From contig JAGTJL010000015.1 in the NCBI GenBank assembly GCA_020746875.1, forward strand, positions 1,364,001 through 1,428,000: a stretch of 64,000 nt of DNA, read 5' to 3'. Positions 35,642 through 48,489 of this stretch are shown here, piece by piece. This DNA is from Rhexocercosporidium sp. MPI-PUGE-AT-0058 (Eukaryota > Ascomycota > Leotiomycetes > Helotiales). The position numbers were made by a program, and so were the translations under genes. Within the stretch, counting starts at the first letter, position 1; every line of letters starts with the position of its first letter. The notes beneath the pieces are model-generated. The model was not told the origin of the DNA. It did not search any database and saw only the letters and a program-made list of their open reading frames with translations.

Positions 35642-38295
35642 CTACGCACCCCTCCCATCAGCAAGAAGCAACTCCAGCACCGGCCCAACCAACTCCTCAT
35701 CCGCAACCGCCATCAACTTCCTCAACTTAAGATTAAGTGGCGCATCCTCGTCAACAAAGGCGTTCCAGATCCGATCCTTAACATCAAACTCAACCTGATA
35801 ATCAAGCAACATCTTCTCCACCCTCTCCCTTTGATTAATCCTGCTCAACACTGGTTCAGCACCAAGCGAAATCTCAGTCGGTCCGGCTACCTTAATGCAC
35901 ATACTTGGTACATCAGGATAATTCTCAAACGAAACCTCTGCCCCTTCAGGAACCTTAAGACCAGCCGGTTTAGCTGTTAGAGCCAGGAAGCGAAACGTAC
36001 AAGGCCGATCGATATCAGACTTCAACGTCCCAGTCTTCTGATCGTATATGACGTTATACGTCTTCTCATCCTCAACAAGCGCAAACTCTCCATCCTTCCC
36101 AACCACAACCAACACCTCAAACGCATCCGGCTTCAAACATCCATTCGTCGGATTAACATCCAGTGGCACGATCGCTCCCTCTCTAGCCAACACAGGAATC
36201 TCGCCCAGCGTGCGGAATAAATCGACTTCCCCACCATCATACACCGTGCCAGTGAAAATATCCACACAGCGATCGGGGAGCCACGCTTTCACGAACGCGA
36301 GATTCGTACGTTTACTGCGCGGCTTGACGATAGGCGCTACGATCAGGTCGGAGAAGAAATACTGGTTGGGAACACTGTAGGCGATGTCCTTTTCCGGGAA
36401 ATCCCAGTACATGGGCTGGATGAGGGGCTCGGCTGCGGAGTGGATGTAGGGGACTAGACGGTGGCGGAGACGGAGGAATTTGGAGATTACGATTTCGGAT
36501 TCTTTGCGGTAGAGCCAGGGCTCCTTGGAGGACCATCTGTTGTTCGCGGAGTGGAGGCGCATGATGGGCGAGAAGACGCCGAATTGGATCCAGCGCGTTA
36601 CGAGCTCATCGTCACGACTTCCGCCCATATGGCCACCAATATCGTGAGACCACCAGCCGTATCCGATGTTAGACGCTGTAGCTGTGAACTCGGGTTGGAA
36701 TTCGAGGGAAGCCCATGTCGTAACTGTATCTCCAGAGAATCCGACTGGGTACCGATGACTTCCAGGCCCAGCATACCTTGAAAAGATAAGCGGTTCCCCC
36801 TTCTTCTCAGCGTCGACGAAGTGGAAGTGATTCAATATCCACAAAGGATCCAATCCAGGTACCTTCGAATGCTCCCCCTGCTGCCAATCGATCCACCAGA
36901 AATCACACGCGACATCCTCGATATTCCTATGCAGGATACGGAGGTACGCTTCCATGAACTTCGGGTTCGTAGGGTCGAAGAGGATAGGATTCTTATCCTT
37001 CGTGTCGTGGCGCAGGAAAGCTGCCATCTCCTCGTATCCATCTTCATGGTAGTGGATCCCTGCGTGCGGGTGGTCGTTCAAAGTAATCTTCAACTTACGA
37101 TCGTGCAGATCCTGCCCGAATTTCTTGGGGTCGGGAAAGAGTTTCTTATCCCATGTGTATCCAGTCCATCCGGCGTGCGGTACGGCGTCATCACCTACCA
37201 TATGCCAATCCATATCCACGACAGCGACTGAGAGCGGGACATCCATCTCCCTGAACTTGTCCATCAATGCCACGTACTCCTTCTGGCTATACGCATAATA
37301 CCTGCTCCACCAATTCCCTAACGCGTACCGAGGAACAGCAGGTTGTTGTCCACTTATTTGATACAGAGCTTGCACCGCACCTCTATAATCATGCCCGTAA
37401 GCGAAAACATACCCATCGACACGATCGCCAGCTGGTCGACCGGCTACAAAGCCCTTCCCGTCGAAAAGCATCGATTTACTGTCATCTATCTCAGCGTATC
37501 CGAACCGAGAGATCACACCTTCGCCCATGTCGCATCGTCCGTCAACCTCATCTAGGGTCCTGGCCGTACCACCAAGATTCTCTCGTTGGCGTCCACTTCC
37601 AAATCGCCATTGTGCTCCCCAGAGCGTGATCTTAGCGCTAGTGAGAGTGAGAATCAGCATGATACTTCAAACAAACAACGATTCCAAAATAGCTTCGTGA
37701 CATCTCTAAGGACGACGCAAACCGATCTGAGCCTCTCCTGAAACCAATGCCAATAGAAGGAATGAAGAGAGACCTACCTAAAACTTGCCATCAGCCCACT
37801 CGAACTAAAGCGTTTCTTGTCATAGCTAAGATGGAAATGCTCCGTAATAATCTCCAGCTCCTCCTCTCGATCCACGGTCCGAAATTCAGGCACTGGAAGT
37901 TCCCGATTGATGGCGAATGTCGAGGCGTGGTCTTCAAATTTACCGTCTTCGGCCCACTCGTACCGGAAGAGGCGATCAGTGAGGATTGTGAATCTGTAGT
38001 TGGGACCTGGGATCTCGTTAGGTTTGGTTTGTTTGGAAGGATGTCTCATGTTGGAATGGCTGGCTCCGAGAGCGTGAATGTGCTTACCCTGGACTATGGA
38101 TTTCGGGTTTGCGAGAGGCTTGCTGGGAAAGACATAGTCTTTCATAGTGGCGGCTTGAGAATAACCTCTCGTCCTTGTTCGCACACTTATCCTCGAAACT
38201 GTCTGAGCGTGAAATTGACAATGAGAATGAAGATGAAGACGAGTTGCAGCTGAGGAAAGAAGGCTCAAAAATTGCCTTGAGTTCCGGAGACGCAT
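35642..38295 (-). CDS. GH31 family glycoside hydrolase
   Basis: Retaining alpha-glycosidase of family GH31 (alpha-glucosidase, alpha-xylosidase and related). Exons 38295-37778 and 37637-35642 join in phase 2 across a 140-nt intron, giving 837 residues. The N-terminal beta-sandwich (HLSYDKKRFSSSGLMASF across the splice site) leads into the catalytic barrel at about residue 275 (PRYALGNWWSRYYAYSQKEY). The nucleophile Asp is in DFWWIDWQQGEH, the acid/base Asp in GFSGDTVTTW, and SHDIGGHMGG and RLHSANN line the active site. WWIDWQQG is typical of a GH31 subgroup different from secreted maltases. The first ~50 residues are Arg/Ser/His-rich without acidic residues and precede a second Met (MKDYVFPSKP), so the start may be at 38295 or about 38142. 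Confidence 0.9.
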
Positions 38296-39761
38296 CTGCT
38301 ATTTTACAAGAGACCTTTAAAGGGAGAAGGAGCTTAGCTTAAGCTTCGACCTGGGTACGGTCGGGCGAGCATCGTAGCACCAATTGTTTCCTCAACCAAA
38401 CAATTTGGGCGAAGAGCTGCGCTGCATTGCACTGCATAGAGGGGTAGCTTGATTGATTGGAGATGACGTCACTGGCGTTGCTGGGCAGAACATACGGTCA
38501 GTGAGATTGAGCGAGAATTATCGCGAGAGTTTCTGTTCATTGAAGCAGGCATCTTGACTATTGATTTTGTTCATTTTGTTTATTTTTGGCCGTGCCTCGT
38601 GGGGTTGGAGAGGCTGGGCTTTGGCAGGGCGAGTTGGGTGAGCGGCTGGGATGATGATCGAGCGGGGTGAGTTGTTTGTGACACCTCCACCTCTAATGCT
38701 AATCCGGGAATAGACAGTGCCCGACAGATATTCTATTGTCGATATTAATTAAATAATATCTTAAATAAGTATATCCTCACTATTTCCCTACTTGTGCATT
38801 TAACTAATTATTATTGTAAGTTTTCTAGGATTTTTTTTTAATCAAAAGTCAGACAGATCCTCGCTTACCGCTGCGTATCCCTATCCTCTCTTTTCTCTAC
38901 CTCCACCTTCTTACTCTTGAAATATTTTTAGTTATTTCGTTATGGTCAACTTAAAACTGAAATCTGAGTTCAAGTTCCTAGTCTTTCTACTTCAACCTAA
39001 TGCGGAATTTAAATAGTAAGGATATAATGTTCTGATAAGAGTTGCTGTTAAGCAGCCAAGTCTTATTTACATCTGATTCAGATACCTCTCGTTATCCCAT
39101 GTGTTGGCGAACTTTTTTTCAATTCAAATTAAAAGTCTCCAAGCCGCAAAGTCATGAGCAAACGCTTTTCGAAAGTTTTGTGTTCTGCTGCTACAGGATG
39201 GTGTGCGTCTATAATGAATCACGACATGCACCCACTTAACGTGAGAGAGCGAAATCCGAACCTGAACTTTATCTTTCTCATCGTAATAAGTCATAAATGC
39301 CCTTTGTACATTGGCAATCCATTGTTAAGCCCGGCTATAAGCCAGCAATAAAGAAAGCGCTGGAGTTGTCGTCGACCTAGCGTAAGATTTGCGAAAGTAT
39401 TATCGCTGTTTAGAGCTACACTCGCTTAACTCAGAAAAGGAGGTCTGAGGTTGACTACTGAAAGTAAACACAACACCAACTTCAGCCTTGAAAAAAATCT
39501 CATGAGCACTTTAATTGATAAGCTACGCTATACCGAAGCGCGTATTATTCTATTTCAAGTACTCTCTATTCCTGCTCTAGTGATTGCTTGAAATAATTAT
39601 TATGTTAAGCGAAAATACAGGGGCTGCAAGCCACAGCGACAAGGTTGTCCGCTTGGCCAGGCAGACGCGGGTAATCCTTCAATTGAGAGAAACCTTTACT
39701 GCCATCTCGAAATCAGACTTGAAAAGGTCCACCAGACGTTGAACCTTCTCACCTTGGCGAT
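38296..39761. other. Intergenic, partly AT-rich
   Basis: Promoter side of both the GH31 gene (minus) and the HET gene (plus). The part at 38720-38960 is AT-rich and looks like weak repeat remains. No supportable frame. Confidence 0.5.
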
Positions 39762-41981
39762 ATGGAAGCATCTCTGTGTACAAGCTGTAGCTCTCTTCCC
39801 GCCAAACTATTCCAGCCAGGAGCCTACACCCATGAGATCTCATTCCCAGGCGGGACTCTAGCATCAGTAGCAGCAACTGCATCGCAAGGATGCAAACTGT
39901 GTATCTTGCTCATAGATGCGATGGAAGGAGAGAGCTGTAGTCCGGGGACATTGTTGAATGGAAGAACCACGAAATTGCAAGCACTCTGCAAACGAAGAAA
40001 AGACTCAGAATACCACTTCCTTGATACCGAACTGGATCACACGAAAGTAATCGGTGTCTGGATCGGCAACAATAAAGTCTGTCATCTGCGATTCGAGCTT
40101 GGCGAGGCATCAAACAGCGAGACTACAGGAGCTGTACGGCAGCTCCAGAAAACCGCAGATGATCCGTCAAATTTTGCATTGATCAGCACATGGTTGGATG
40201 TATGTACCAAACAACACGATGACTGCACCATGAACCTCGTCTCTGATCTCACGCTTCCAGCTCGACTCATCGATGTTCGTCCCGAGGAACCAGGTGTAGA
40301 TGTCAAGCTCGTAGTGACAGCGAACCAGAATCAACAACTTCGCACCGGCTACGCAGTGCTAAGTCATTGCTGGGGACCAAATGCTGGAGGGATGCTCAAA
40401 GCAACTACCGGAAACCTGGAACAATTGCAGAGGAGCATCAATTGGGATAGTCTGTCGAAAACTTTTCAGGACGCTATCAACATCACCCGGAAATTAACGA
40501 TCAGAGGAAAGGGGATCAGATATCTTTGGATTGACTCGTTGTGTATCCTACAAGACGATCCGAAGGACTTTGAGCGTGAGGGTACCGCGATGCATAAGAC
40601 GTACTCGATGGCTACTTGCACAATCGCCGCATCTTCATCGTCCGACGGACAAGGAGGATGTCTGATCCCTCGAGGAGACGGACGTCCCGAGCCGTTGAAA
40701 CCATGCCAACTCAGCACAAGTGGCCAGAAAGTCACAATACACCCATGGTCTGAAGAGTGGTCCAACTTCCACCGTGGATCCCTCAGCACACGAGGGTGGT
40801 GCTTCCAAGAAAGGGAGCTCTCGCGCCGTATTCTACATTTCACTAAGCACCGCATTTTCTGGGAATGTCGCACAGCCATTGCATCAGAAGACCACCCCTC
40901 CATGATAAACCTTCAATATCTCCATGCATCTCAGCGACCTCACGGCACAGACCCAGACAGACTTCTCGTATTGATGGAACTAGGCGTACGGTCTTTTATG
41001 CCACTTGCCAATACCAGACCTCTAGCCACGAAACTCTGGTGTCGAGCCGTACAGGAATACACACGTCGGAACCTGACCTACAGGAAAGATAGACTGCCTG
41101 CACTCTACGGCATTGCGAAGATCATAGGTGCTGTCATTCGTGATGACTACGTAGCTGGGATCTGGCTTTGTGATTTCGCACGCGGCGCATCTTGGTTGCG
41201 AGATATGTCAATCCCGAATCCGAATGCTGTGGCAGGTGGGCAATGGCCCGTCGCTCGAGCAGACCCCCTATTACCCACTTGGTCTTGGGCTGCAATAGAT
41301 GGACCAGTGTTATATCCCGGACTCGAGACTTTCGATTCCGGTGGTTATTCTGACGGTGACGGCGCACCGGCAAATTTGCACCAACTCGGTGGCGCAGCTT
41401 TCAGCTACGAAGAATACGACAGAAATGGTTCACGCGTGCATCAAACGGAGTTAGCGAATTTGTCTGCTAAGTACCAGAAAGGTCTGTTAAGCAATTACAC
41501 GCTTGAAGTCCTCGGGCTGGAAGGCCAAGGGGGGAATTTTGGCGCGATTCAGAATTCTGAGTTGGCTGTCAGGGGTGTGGCTATTGATATTGTGATCTCA
41601 GAAAGTGATTGTTTTCCACCGTCTTCGACGATGTCAACTTCAAGTCCTGGTTCAGCATCGAAATGCTACGCTATGTTTGGACGGTCCATTTTTCGGGTTG
41701 GATCTTCGTCGAAGCCGAATGTTGTGAAAGGAGTCGTTCATTTCGATGATGATCCGAGACAGCTTATGAAACAGCCCTTTGTGTGTCTCCGTCTAGGGGA
41801 GCGGAAAATGGATATGGTACAAGGAGAGAAAGTCTACTTTGGCCTGGTGCTGCAATCTGTGTTGCGAGTTGACGGCTTTGGTCAAGGGCAATATTTTCGA
41901 CGGGTTGGGACATGGGAGGTTGGGAACAGGAATAAATCTTATAACAAACATGTCAGGCTGGGAGAATTTGTTCTGGTATGA
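39762..41981 (+). CDS. HET-domain protein, intact
   Basis: Single-exon protein of 739 residues in the heterokaryon-incompatibility (HET) family, whose members trigger cell death when unlike strains fuse; the HET domain is thought to be TIR-like. An N-terminal Cys-rich segment (SLCTSCSSLPAKLF, GCKLCILLI) precedes the domain. The HET core runs from about residue 190: GYAVLSHCWG, then RYLWIDSLCILQDD, MHKTYSMATCTIAASSSS and TRGWCFQERELSRRILHF. The C-terminus has LPTWSWAAIDGPVLYPG, the usual W-S-W block after the domain. No NACHT or repeat region is present, so it is a stand-alone HET type. Its partner is unknown. It begins a cluster of three HET-related loci within 8 kb. Confidence 0.92.
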   Translation: MEASLCTSCSSLPAKLFQPGAYTHEISFPGGTLASVAATASQGCKLCILLIDAMEGESCSPGTLLNGRTTKLQALCKRRKDSEYHFLDTELDHTKVIGVWIGNNKVCHLRFELGEASNSETTGAVRQLQKTADDPSNFALISTWLDVCTKQHDDCTMNLVSDLTLPARLIDVRPEEPGVDVKLVVTANQNQQLRTGYAVLSHCWGPNAGGMLKATTGNLEQLQRSINWDSLSKTFQDAINITRKLTIRGKGIRYLWIDSLCILQDDPKDFEREGTAMHKTYSMATCTIAASSSSDGQGGCLIPRGDGRPEPLKPCQLSTSGQKVTIHPWSEEWSNFHRGSLSTRGWCFQERELSRRILHFTKHRIFWECRTAIASEDHPSMINLQYLHASQRPHGTDPDRLLVLMELGVRSFMPLANTRPLATKLWCRAVQEYTRRNLTYRKDRLPALYGIAKIIGAVIRDDYVAGIWLCDFARGASWLRDMSIPNPNAVAGGQWPVARADPLLPTWSWAAIDGPVLYPGLETFDSGGYSDGDGAPANLHQLGGAAFSYEEYDRNGSRVHQTELANLSAKYQKGLLSNYTLEVLGLEGQGGNFGAIQNSELAVRGVAIDIVISESDCFPPSSTMSTSSPGSASKCYAMFGRSIFRVGSSSKPNVVKGVVHFDDDPRQLMKQPFVCLRLGERKMDMVQGEKVYFGLVLQSVLRVDGFGQGQYFRRVGTWEVGNRNKSYNKHVRLGEFVLV

Positions 41982-42182
41982 CTCTTCAGGACTGTAGCTT
42001 TTCATTTGGCGTTCAGAGAAAACACATAATGCCTGCCCTAGATGTCATATGGTTCTGTGGTAACACCCCCTGCAAGCATAAAGTGCTAGCAAATAGTTTG
42101 TATTGGGTCCTTTGAAGACTAAATTACAACTATTGTCCGACTCCGCGTTAAATTTCTGAATTCTATTCTCGGAGTGAGATAA

Positions 42183-43160
42183 TTGTTCAGAGCTAAGTTA
42201 GGTATAGAAATGGAAATGTGTGAGGAATTTCTTTGGACATCGAGGCAGGAAGCCGCAGACCCTAGAAAAGCACTCCTCGAGATAATTCCTCGAGGTCGAT
42301 ATCCACTCTATCAGCTTATGGGGGTCCCAATTATGCCGCCCTATGCTATTACTGGATTCAGTCCCCTGACCGTGATAATGATATCACGATCTCCAGAGGA
42401 TGGATTCATGATTGGACTTTTGTGGCGTCATCAGAAGTTTTCCCCTAAGAGTAATTTTCGCAGATCAGGGTTCCCTTTATGGGCCTGGGCGGGGTGGAAC
42501 GGATGGATAGAAGGGTCTCTTGAGTTCGATCCCCTTTCGAAAGCTTGTGGCCTTGGGGCCCAAGTCCTTGTTGAGATGGCGGATCGATCCTTGTTACCAT
42601 TTCCCCACAAGTACTCGTTACTACCACAATTCTTGTCTGAAACTGACGACGTCAACTTTATCCATATAACATCAAGAGTTTCGACTTGTGAGATTCTTCA
42701 CAGTAGGTTTTTTCGAGCTTGTGCCAAGGAAAAACATCGATCACCATATATGGCTCTTGTCAGGGGTGGCTCTCGGTCAGTTTGTCTTCAATTTGTACCA
42801 GGCGATTCGATCAATGGCACACTTAGTGGCCGTTTGAGAAAACATCTTACCGGGACGAAATTTACAGCCATCATCTTCGCGCCTACGACAGAATATGAGG
42901 ATCTTGACTGGCAGGTGTCGATACTTGTGGTGGAAGAGAAGGGCGATCTTGCTGAACGGGTTGGAATTTGTCTCAAGGCTGGAATTTCAAATATGCATGG
43001 CATGAGGACGAAGGAGGACCTGATTTCCAACTTCCCTGAAACCAGCTATGACGTTGACTACTCCGGTCCACCATTCACTGCGGAGGGTAAGCTGCAGAAT
43101 AGGCTGGCCTTCAAGGAGTGGTTAGAAGCGCTGCCAACGCGAACGATTCGAATAGGATGA
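42183..43160 (+). pseudogene. HET protein C-terminal half, without a HET domain
   Basis: Open for 325 codons, but no ATG begins it in a sensible place (first Met at 42210). From about 42297 the sequence is the region that normally follows the HET domain: YPLYQLMGVPIMPP, SPEDGFMIGLLWRH and FPLWAWAGWNGW. The domain itself is missing. It starts at the point in the family where the minus-strand HET remnant at 46439-47880 stops, so the two are likely the halves of one former gene. The 38 codons before 42297 include the 19-bp sequence that is repeated at 45962-45980 and do not look like HET protein. It could still be expressed as a free C-terminal domain. Confidence 0.7.
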
Positions 43161-43501
43161 AAGCATGAGCCACCTACAAATGATTGACGATGATGAACAA
43201 GTTCCGAGAATCAGTCTGCTTGAGTGCTGGTAGAAAGGAGGCATACCCCTGATACAAGGAATGAGTTGCTTGCGTGCACTTGTGTGATATTGCACAACGG
43301 TATACTGAGGTATTTCCTAATCATCTTACAACCAATCCATCGACTTGCTCTTACGAAAAGCCATTTCAAAGCCAGAGCTCCTCATAGTATCAATCCATGC
43401 CTTCCCAAAAACGCCCCATACCTGACTAGGAAACAAGAGCTCAATTATTCCACTTCCATAGCACCCATACGAGACCCCGACTCGAACGTAGCAATACACG
43501 C
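43161..43501. other. Short spacer, no gene seen
   Basis: The 341-bp spacer between the HET C-terminal half and the convergent CENP-A gene. Nothing notable is seen. Confidence 0.5.
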
Positions 43502-44330
<829 letters not shown>

Positions 44331-45961
44331 CTTTGCGTACGGGCGTGGTTGTGTGGAATGTAGATGTGAATGCGAATGCGGCTCTGGAATGTGGGTGGGG
44401 AAATGAGGGTGGTTGGGATGCTGGATGCGCTTGTGCGCTGGGCGTTCGACGCGCTCGCGGCGATTTGCGACGAGAAAAATGCGCCGGAGAGTTTGGATGG
44501 TGAGGAAGCGCGTATGTAAAGAATTGATGTGTGCTAAACTGATTGAGTAGTCAATTCGATATAATTGTATGCAGTCCGGAATTATAGGCCTGTGTGAAGG
44601 GGTTCTGGAATTAAATTGTGCAGAATTTATGATGAGAGGTTTGTTTACTTCAGCGAGTATGCTTGGTTGTACGAGGAACAGATTTCATAGTGAGTGTGGC
44701 TGGACTCTGTGGCGGTGCAGTGCGCTTAGCTGGAAGCACGTCGACGACGCGAAGTCCTGTATAGTGACTGTTGGATGTTAGGACATTGCAATTGTGCCTT
44801 TTGCATTGGTCGATTCACAATTAGCTGGGCATCCTTCTGTAATTCTATCCCTTAATCCAAACATCCTCTCTCAAGTACCATCCATCACCAATAGCGAGAT
44901 CAGCATATTCGAAATGACTGCTGCAACTCAAAGCGCAAGAGAGCTCTAGATATTATTCGGCAAAGACAGTTGGCAAGAAGTAGATATCACAAAACTGCAC
45001 CAGACAGCTCAAAGTTCCTAGGTGCGCTAGCCTGTCCGGGGGGCTATTAGGTTTTCCTCGGCGGTTCCAGCTCCAAAGTGTCTGCTGCAACACAGCGCGT
45101 CTCCGTCAGATGTTCAATTAACAACCACCTCGTCGAAACCAGAGTAAATATCCCTGAATCCAATCCAAAAATTGATTGTTAAAGTCACGTCGCTGGTGTT
45201 TAGCTTATATCCTCAAAAACGCTAGCTCCGAGCTAAGAGCCAATATAATGCGACAGGCCTACATGTTCAAACCCACCAGGAACACTTTCCAAGGGAATTC
45301 TTCGTCGATGTGTTTGCTATTCTCGCCACCGCAATCTCTATAAAAGTCACTGTGGGCAATGAGGAAAACGGAGTTCATGAAGGCTATGTATGTAGAAGAG
45401 CGTTTAGGAGTTATCTTGTTCCAGAAGATGAATAGCTCGGCAGGCACTAGACAAGGCAGGACAAGAGAGAACAGCACCTATGGAATTTTCGTGCCGCGTT
45501 TCGGAATTGCTGTGTTCTGTACTGTGCAATTTTATTCACATCTCTCAGCTCGGGGTTAAGAGATGGAAATGGGTTCTTCAAAGGCCGCCACCAGTCGAGC
45601 TGTTCGTTCAGACTCCAGGCTTTGAAGCGGCATGTTACATTTTCATCCATGGGAACCTTCTTCGACTGCGGACTTGCTCACCCCCAGTCCAGGAACTTTT
45701 TTCTGCCTTTTCAAGCCCTCAATTGGTTCTTGTATCATCGACAACAACCTTCCTACCACTCAGACTAATTTCATTGCTGCGATCTACAACTAGAGTGAAC
45801 TGCACGCAATCCAAAACTTCTCAAGTCACTTATGTCACTTTTGACACTGCCTGTACAGCGGTCTAGCCCGCATCTCCTGTTCAACTTCTTCATACCTCAG
45901 TCTTAAGTCAATATCCACATCTCAGAGCAGTAATAAGGCCAGATCCGCTACTGATACTCCT
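44331..45961. other. Intergenic, no gene seen
   Basis: The 1.6-kb region upstream of CENP-A contains only short unrecognised frames. The first 200 bp are G-rich on the plus strand and probably carry the CENP-A promoter. Confidence 0.5.
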
Positions 45962-45969
45962 TAGAAAAG

Positions 45970-45997
45970 CACTCCTCGAGGTAGACCTCGAGGAGTG
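45970..45997. repeat. Perfect 13-bp-arm palindrome
   Basis: CACTCCTCGAGGT, two bases (AG), then its exact reverse complement ACCTCGAGGAGTG. The left arm with the nine bases before it (45962-45980) is identical over 19 bp to 42263-42281, next to the HET C-terminal half. It can form a tight hairpin or cruciform. Confidence 0.85.
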
Positions 45998-46064
45998 ACC
46001 TATGTAGAACGATTGGATGAGGGCGGCGGGTCTCGATTTGCCACAGGGGTAAGGTGGTACGTGG

Positions 46065-46190
46065 TGAGACTATAGAAGAGACTATAAGAGAGACTACGGA
46101 GAGAGGTTATGAGAGAGGTTATGAGAGAGGTTATGAGAGAGGTTATGAGAGAGGTTATGAGAGAGGTTACGAGAGGGACTACGAAGGAGA
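46065..46190. repeat. 12-bp minisatellite
   Basis: Repeats with a 12-bp period: three GAGACTATAAGA-like units followed by about seven GAGAGGTTATGA units, the last ones slightly changed (GAGAGGTTACGA). It lies between the palindrome and the truncated end of the minus-strand HET remnant, and is followed by a purine-rich stretch to about 46255. No long frame runs through it. Confidence 0.85.
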
Positions 46191-46438
46191 AAGTACTTAG
46201 AAAATTAAAAGAAGAAGAGAAAAGAGAAAGGAAGAAAGAGAATATAAGAGGCTACATATATTCTCTCCGACTTCTCGGGGTTTAATTAAAAAAGAGAGTT
46301 TAACTCTACTTTTATTTCTACTTTTGTCTCTACACACACCTCGCTTCACGAAATGAGGCTCTTAGCAAAGAAATCTACTATTCTTCAGCGTACAAGTCGT
46401 CCTTCCATCGTCCTTCCATAGCGTCTTATATGCTATAG

Positions 46439-47880
46439 CTATAGGGCACCCTTTTCAAAGACTCGAAAATTACCTTGGAAGGCATTCAACACATCTGATT
46501 GGTAAGAAAGTTTTCTCTTGGTGAATCTTGAAACATAGTCCATTACACCCCACGGGAAGTTTCCAATGGTTTTCTCCACGAAAAGCACCGGGAGGAACTC
46601 CTGACTTGGTCTTTCCGGTTTCTTTATCAAGCATTGCCTCTAGTGGTAGGTGGACAACCTCGGCGCAATGCATGCCATTGCATTCGAAGTGTACCTGATC
46701 GGATAGGAATAGCAATCACCTCTTGGAAAGGAGGCCTTCTTGGTACGTCCATCCGCGAGATGCGCATGCTGTTTCATGCAATGATGCAGAAGTTGCGATT
46801 AGGCTTGATACAAGAGTATAATTTCCCACTTGACATGTTGACTGGGGATTTCGGAGTGTCCCATTGACGCCAGGAAGGCCCAGCTCTGGGTCATCGCCTG
46901 CCCCCGCGATGATGGTCAGTTGAGCATCAGAGTAGATGTCATCCATTCGACAAATCTGATCATGCTTCTCATACGCATCATCTTGGTTGATACAGTATCT
47001 ATCGACCCACAGATACCGAACCCCTAACAACTTAACTACGTCAACACTATCAGCAATAACCTTTGGGGCGGCCAGCAAAGAGGGAGCGCTAGATTCTCTA
47101 TCTTTATCGGCAAGATGATTTCGCCCCCAAACATACGATAGCGCAACATATTAGCAATTCTGAGGAGCATTGACAACACTGTAGGTCAAACAATCTATGA
47201 CTCGAAATGAGGGTATGCCGATGAGGGCTGTAGGAACGCAGTCGCCAGAGTGGTTCAGTCGACAAAAATCAATCCAATGACATGTGATTGCAACATCGAA
47301 GTTTGCACGATCGAGTAATCGAACTCCTAAATTGGATCCTAATGTTTGAGTAGACTCTCTAGTATCGACAAGTCCAGGTTGTGATGTCTTTGCAGTGCGA
47401 ACATGGAGGGCTGGACACTGAGGACATTGGCGTCAAATAACTTCCCTAAGTCGAGCTTTGTAAACAATAAATCGGCAGGAATGACTCTCAACTCATGTAT
47501 TCGGCCTTTGGCATCATTAACTGAAGCAATAAAACCAAAGAGTCGACACATAGGACAAGTCGAAGTTCGCAGCTTTGGTGCGGGCCTTCCGAGTTTGAAG
47601 ATGAGATCTCCCGCTTCGAATTCTCTATAGATCCTTTTCGTGAACACCGCTGGAAGGTCGAGAGTTGAGCATCGTGGACATAAACTTCGAGGAGGATCTG
47701 ATGGTATAAGGACAGAACAGGGACCTTGTCGATCCTCAAGCACCGGAGGCGCTTGCCGAGTAACTTCGTCGGCATGACCTTTCTTTGCAGTTCGCAAGCC
47801 GTGCTTGTGATTGAACAGACCGTAAGAAGAGGCAGACGACTCATATTGAGGTTTTCACAGAGGTGGTCCCGAGACTGCAA
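46439..47880 (-). pseudogene. HET protein N-terminal half, broken
   Basis: Carries a nearly whole HET region on the minus strand: a Cys-rich start (SLCPRCSTLDLPAVF, TSTCPMCRLFGFI), TCHWIDFCRLNHSGDCVP, YVALSYVWG, RYLWVDRYCINQDDAYEK, IYSDAQLTIIAGAG, RGWTYQEGLLSKRR and RKLSYQSDVLNAFQG. It is damaged. No ATG opens the first part in frame. A frameshift is needed near 47345. A TAA stands just before YVALSYVWG, where the family usually has Gln (CAA to TAA). The protein stops at FEKGAL, before the W-S-W block that should follow. That missing part is the plus-strand sequence from 42297. It is therefore the 5' half of a gene cut by rearrangement and since decaying. Confidence 0.78.
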
Positions 47881-48489
47881 GCTTTCTTGAGGTCGTGATC
47901 GTGCAGAATTGTTTGGAACGGGTCAGTACGGGGATGGGCGAACCAAAGATGTGATGTGACGAGACAGAATGCCAGGAAACGAGCAACGGACAGAGCCATG
48001 AATTAACCAACCGTAATGCACAGGACCGAATCGCGAGGAAAGAACCAAATTGATCATGCTACAGGCGGAGAGGCGCCACACAATATTACGTTGTGACACA
48101 CCTTGCTTGGCATACTTTCTGGGCTTCCCAGAACAGCACGACAATCGAGCAAAGCTAACATCTATCAAGTTATTAGGGTGTCGTGAAGTTATGATTCCAA
48201 ATAATGTCTACATGATACGAAGCTGTATTGTTTACTCGCCTCGATAATCAAAATACTGCAAGCACCAGGAGAAGACCCACTTTCTCCAAGTCTAACCCAA
48301 CCAAGTTTGTTTTTTTACCACCTGCCTCCCAATTAGGTTAGGGTCGTTTAGTAAAACCACCCCGCCATGCCCCGCGTCAGCCAAATTTTTATTTTATGGA
48401 GGGGAAGGGAAATTTGTCACAGCCCTCCACCATCCTTTCTCTGCAGAAAAAACTCCGCCGCGAAATCGATTTTCGGAGGACAACTCACA
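47881..48489. other. Spacer and ADE5,7-type promoter
   Basis: No gene seen. The last ~200 bp before 48490 are the leader and promoter of the purine synthesis gene. No clear Bas1-type TGACTC site is noticed directly upstream. Confidence 0.45.

Noticed and set aside
46065..46190. Considered a CRISPR-like or coding repeat
   Set aside because: The organism is a fungus, there are no spacers, and the 12-bp units are directly adjacent with no long open frame.
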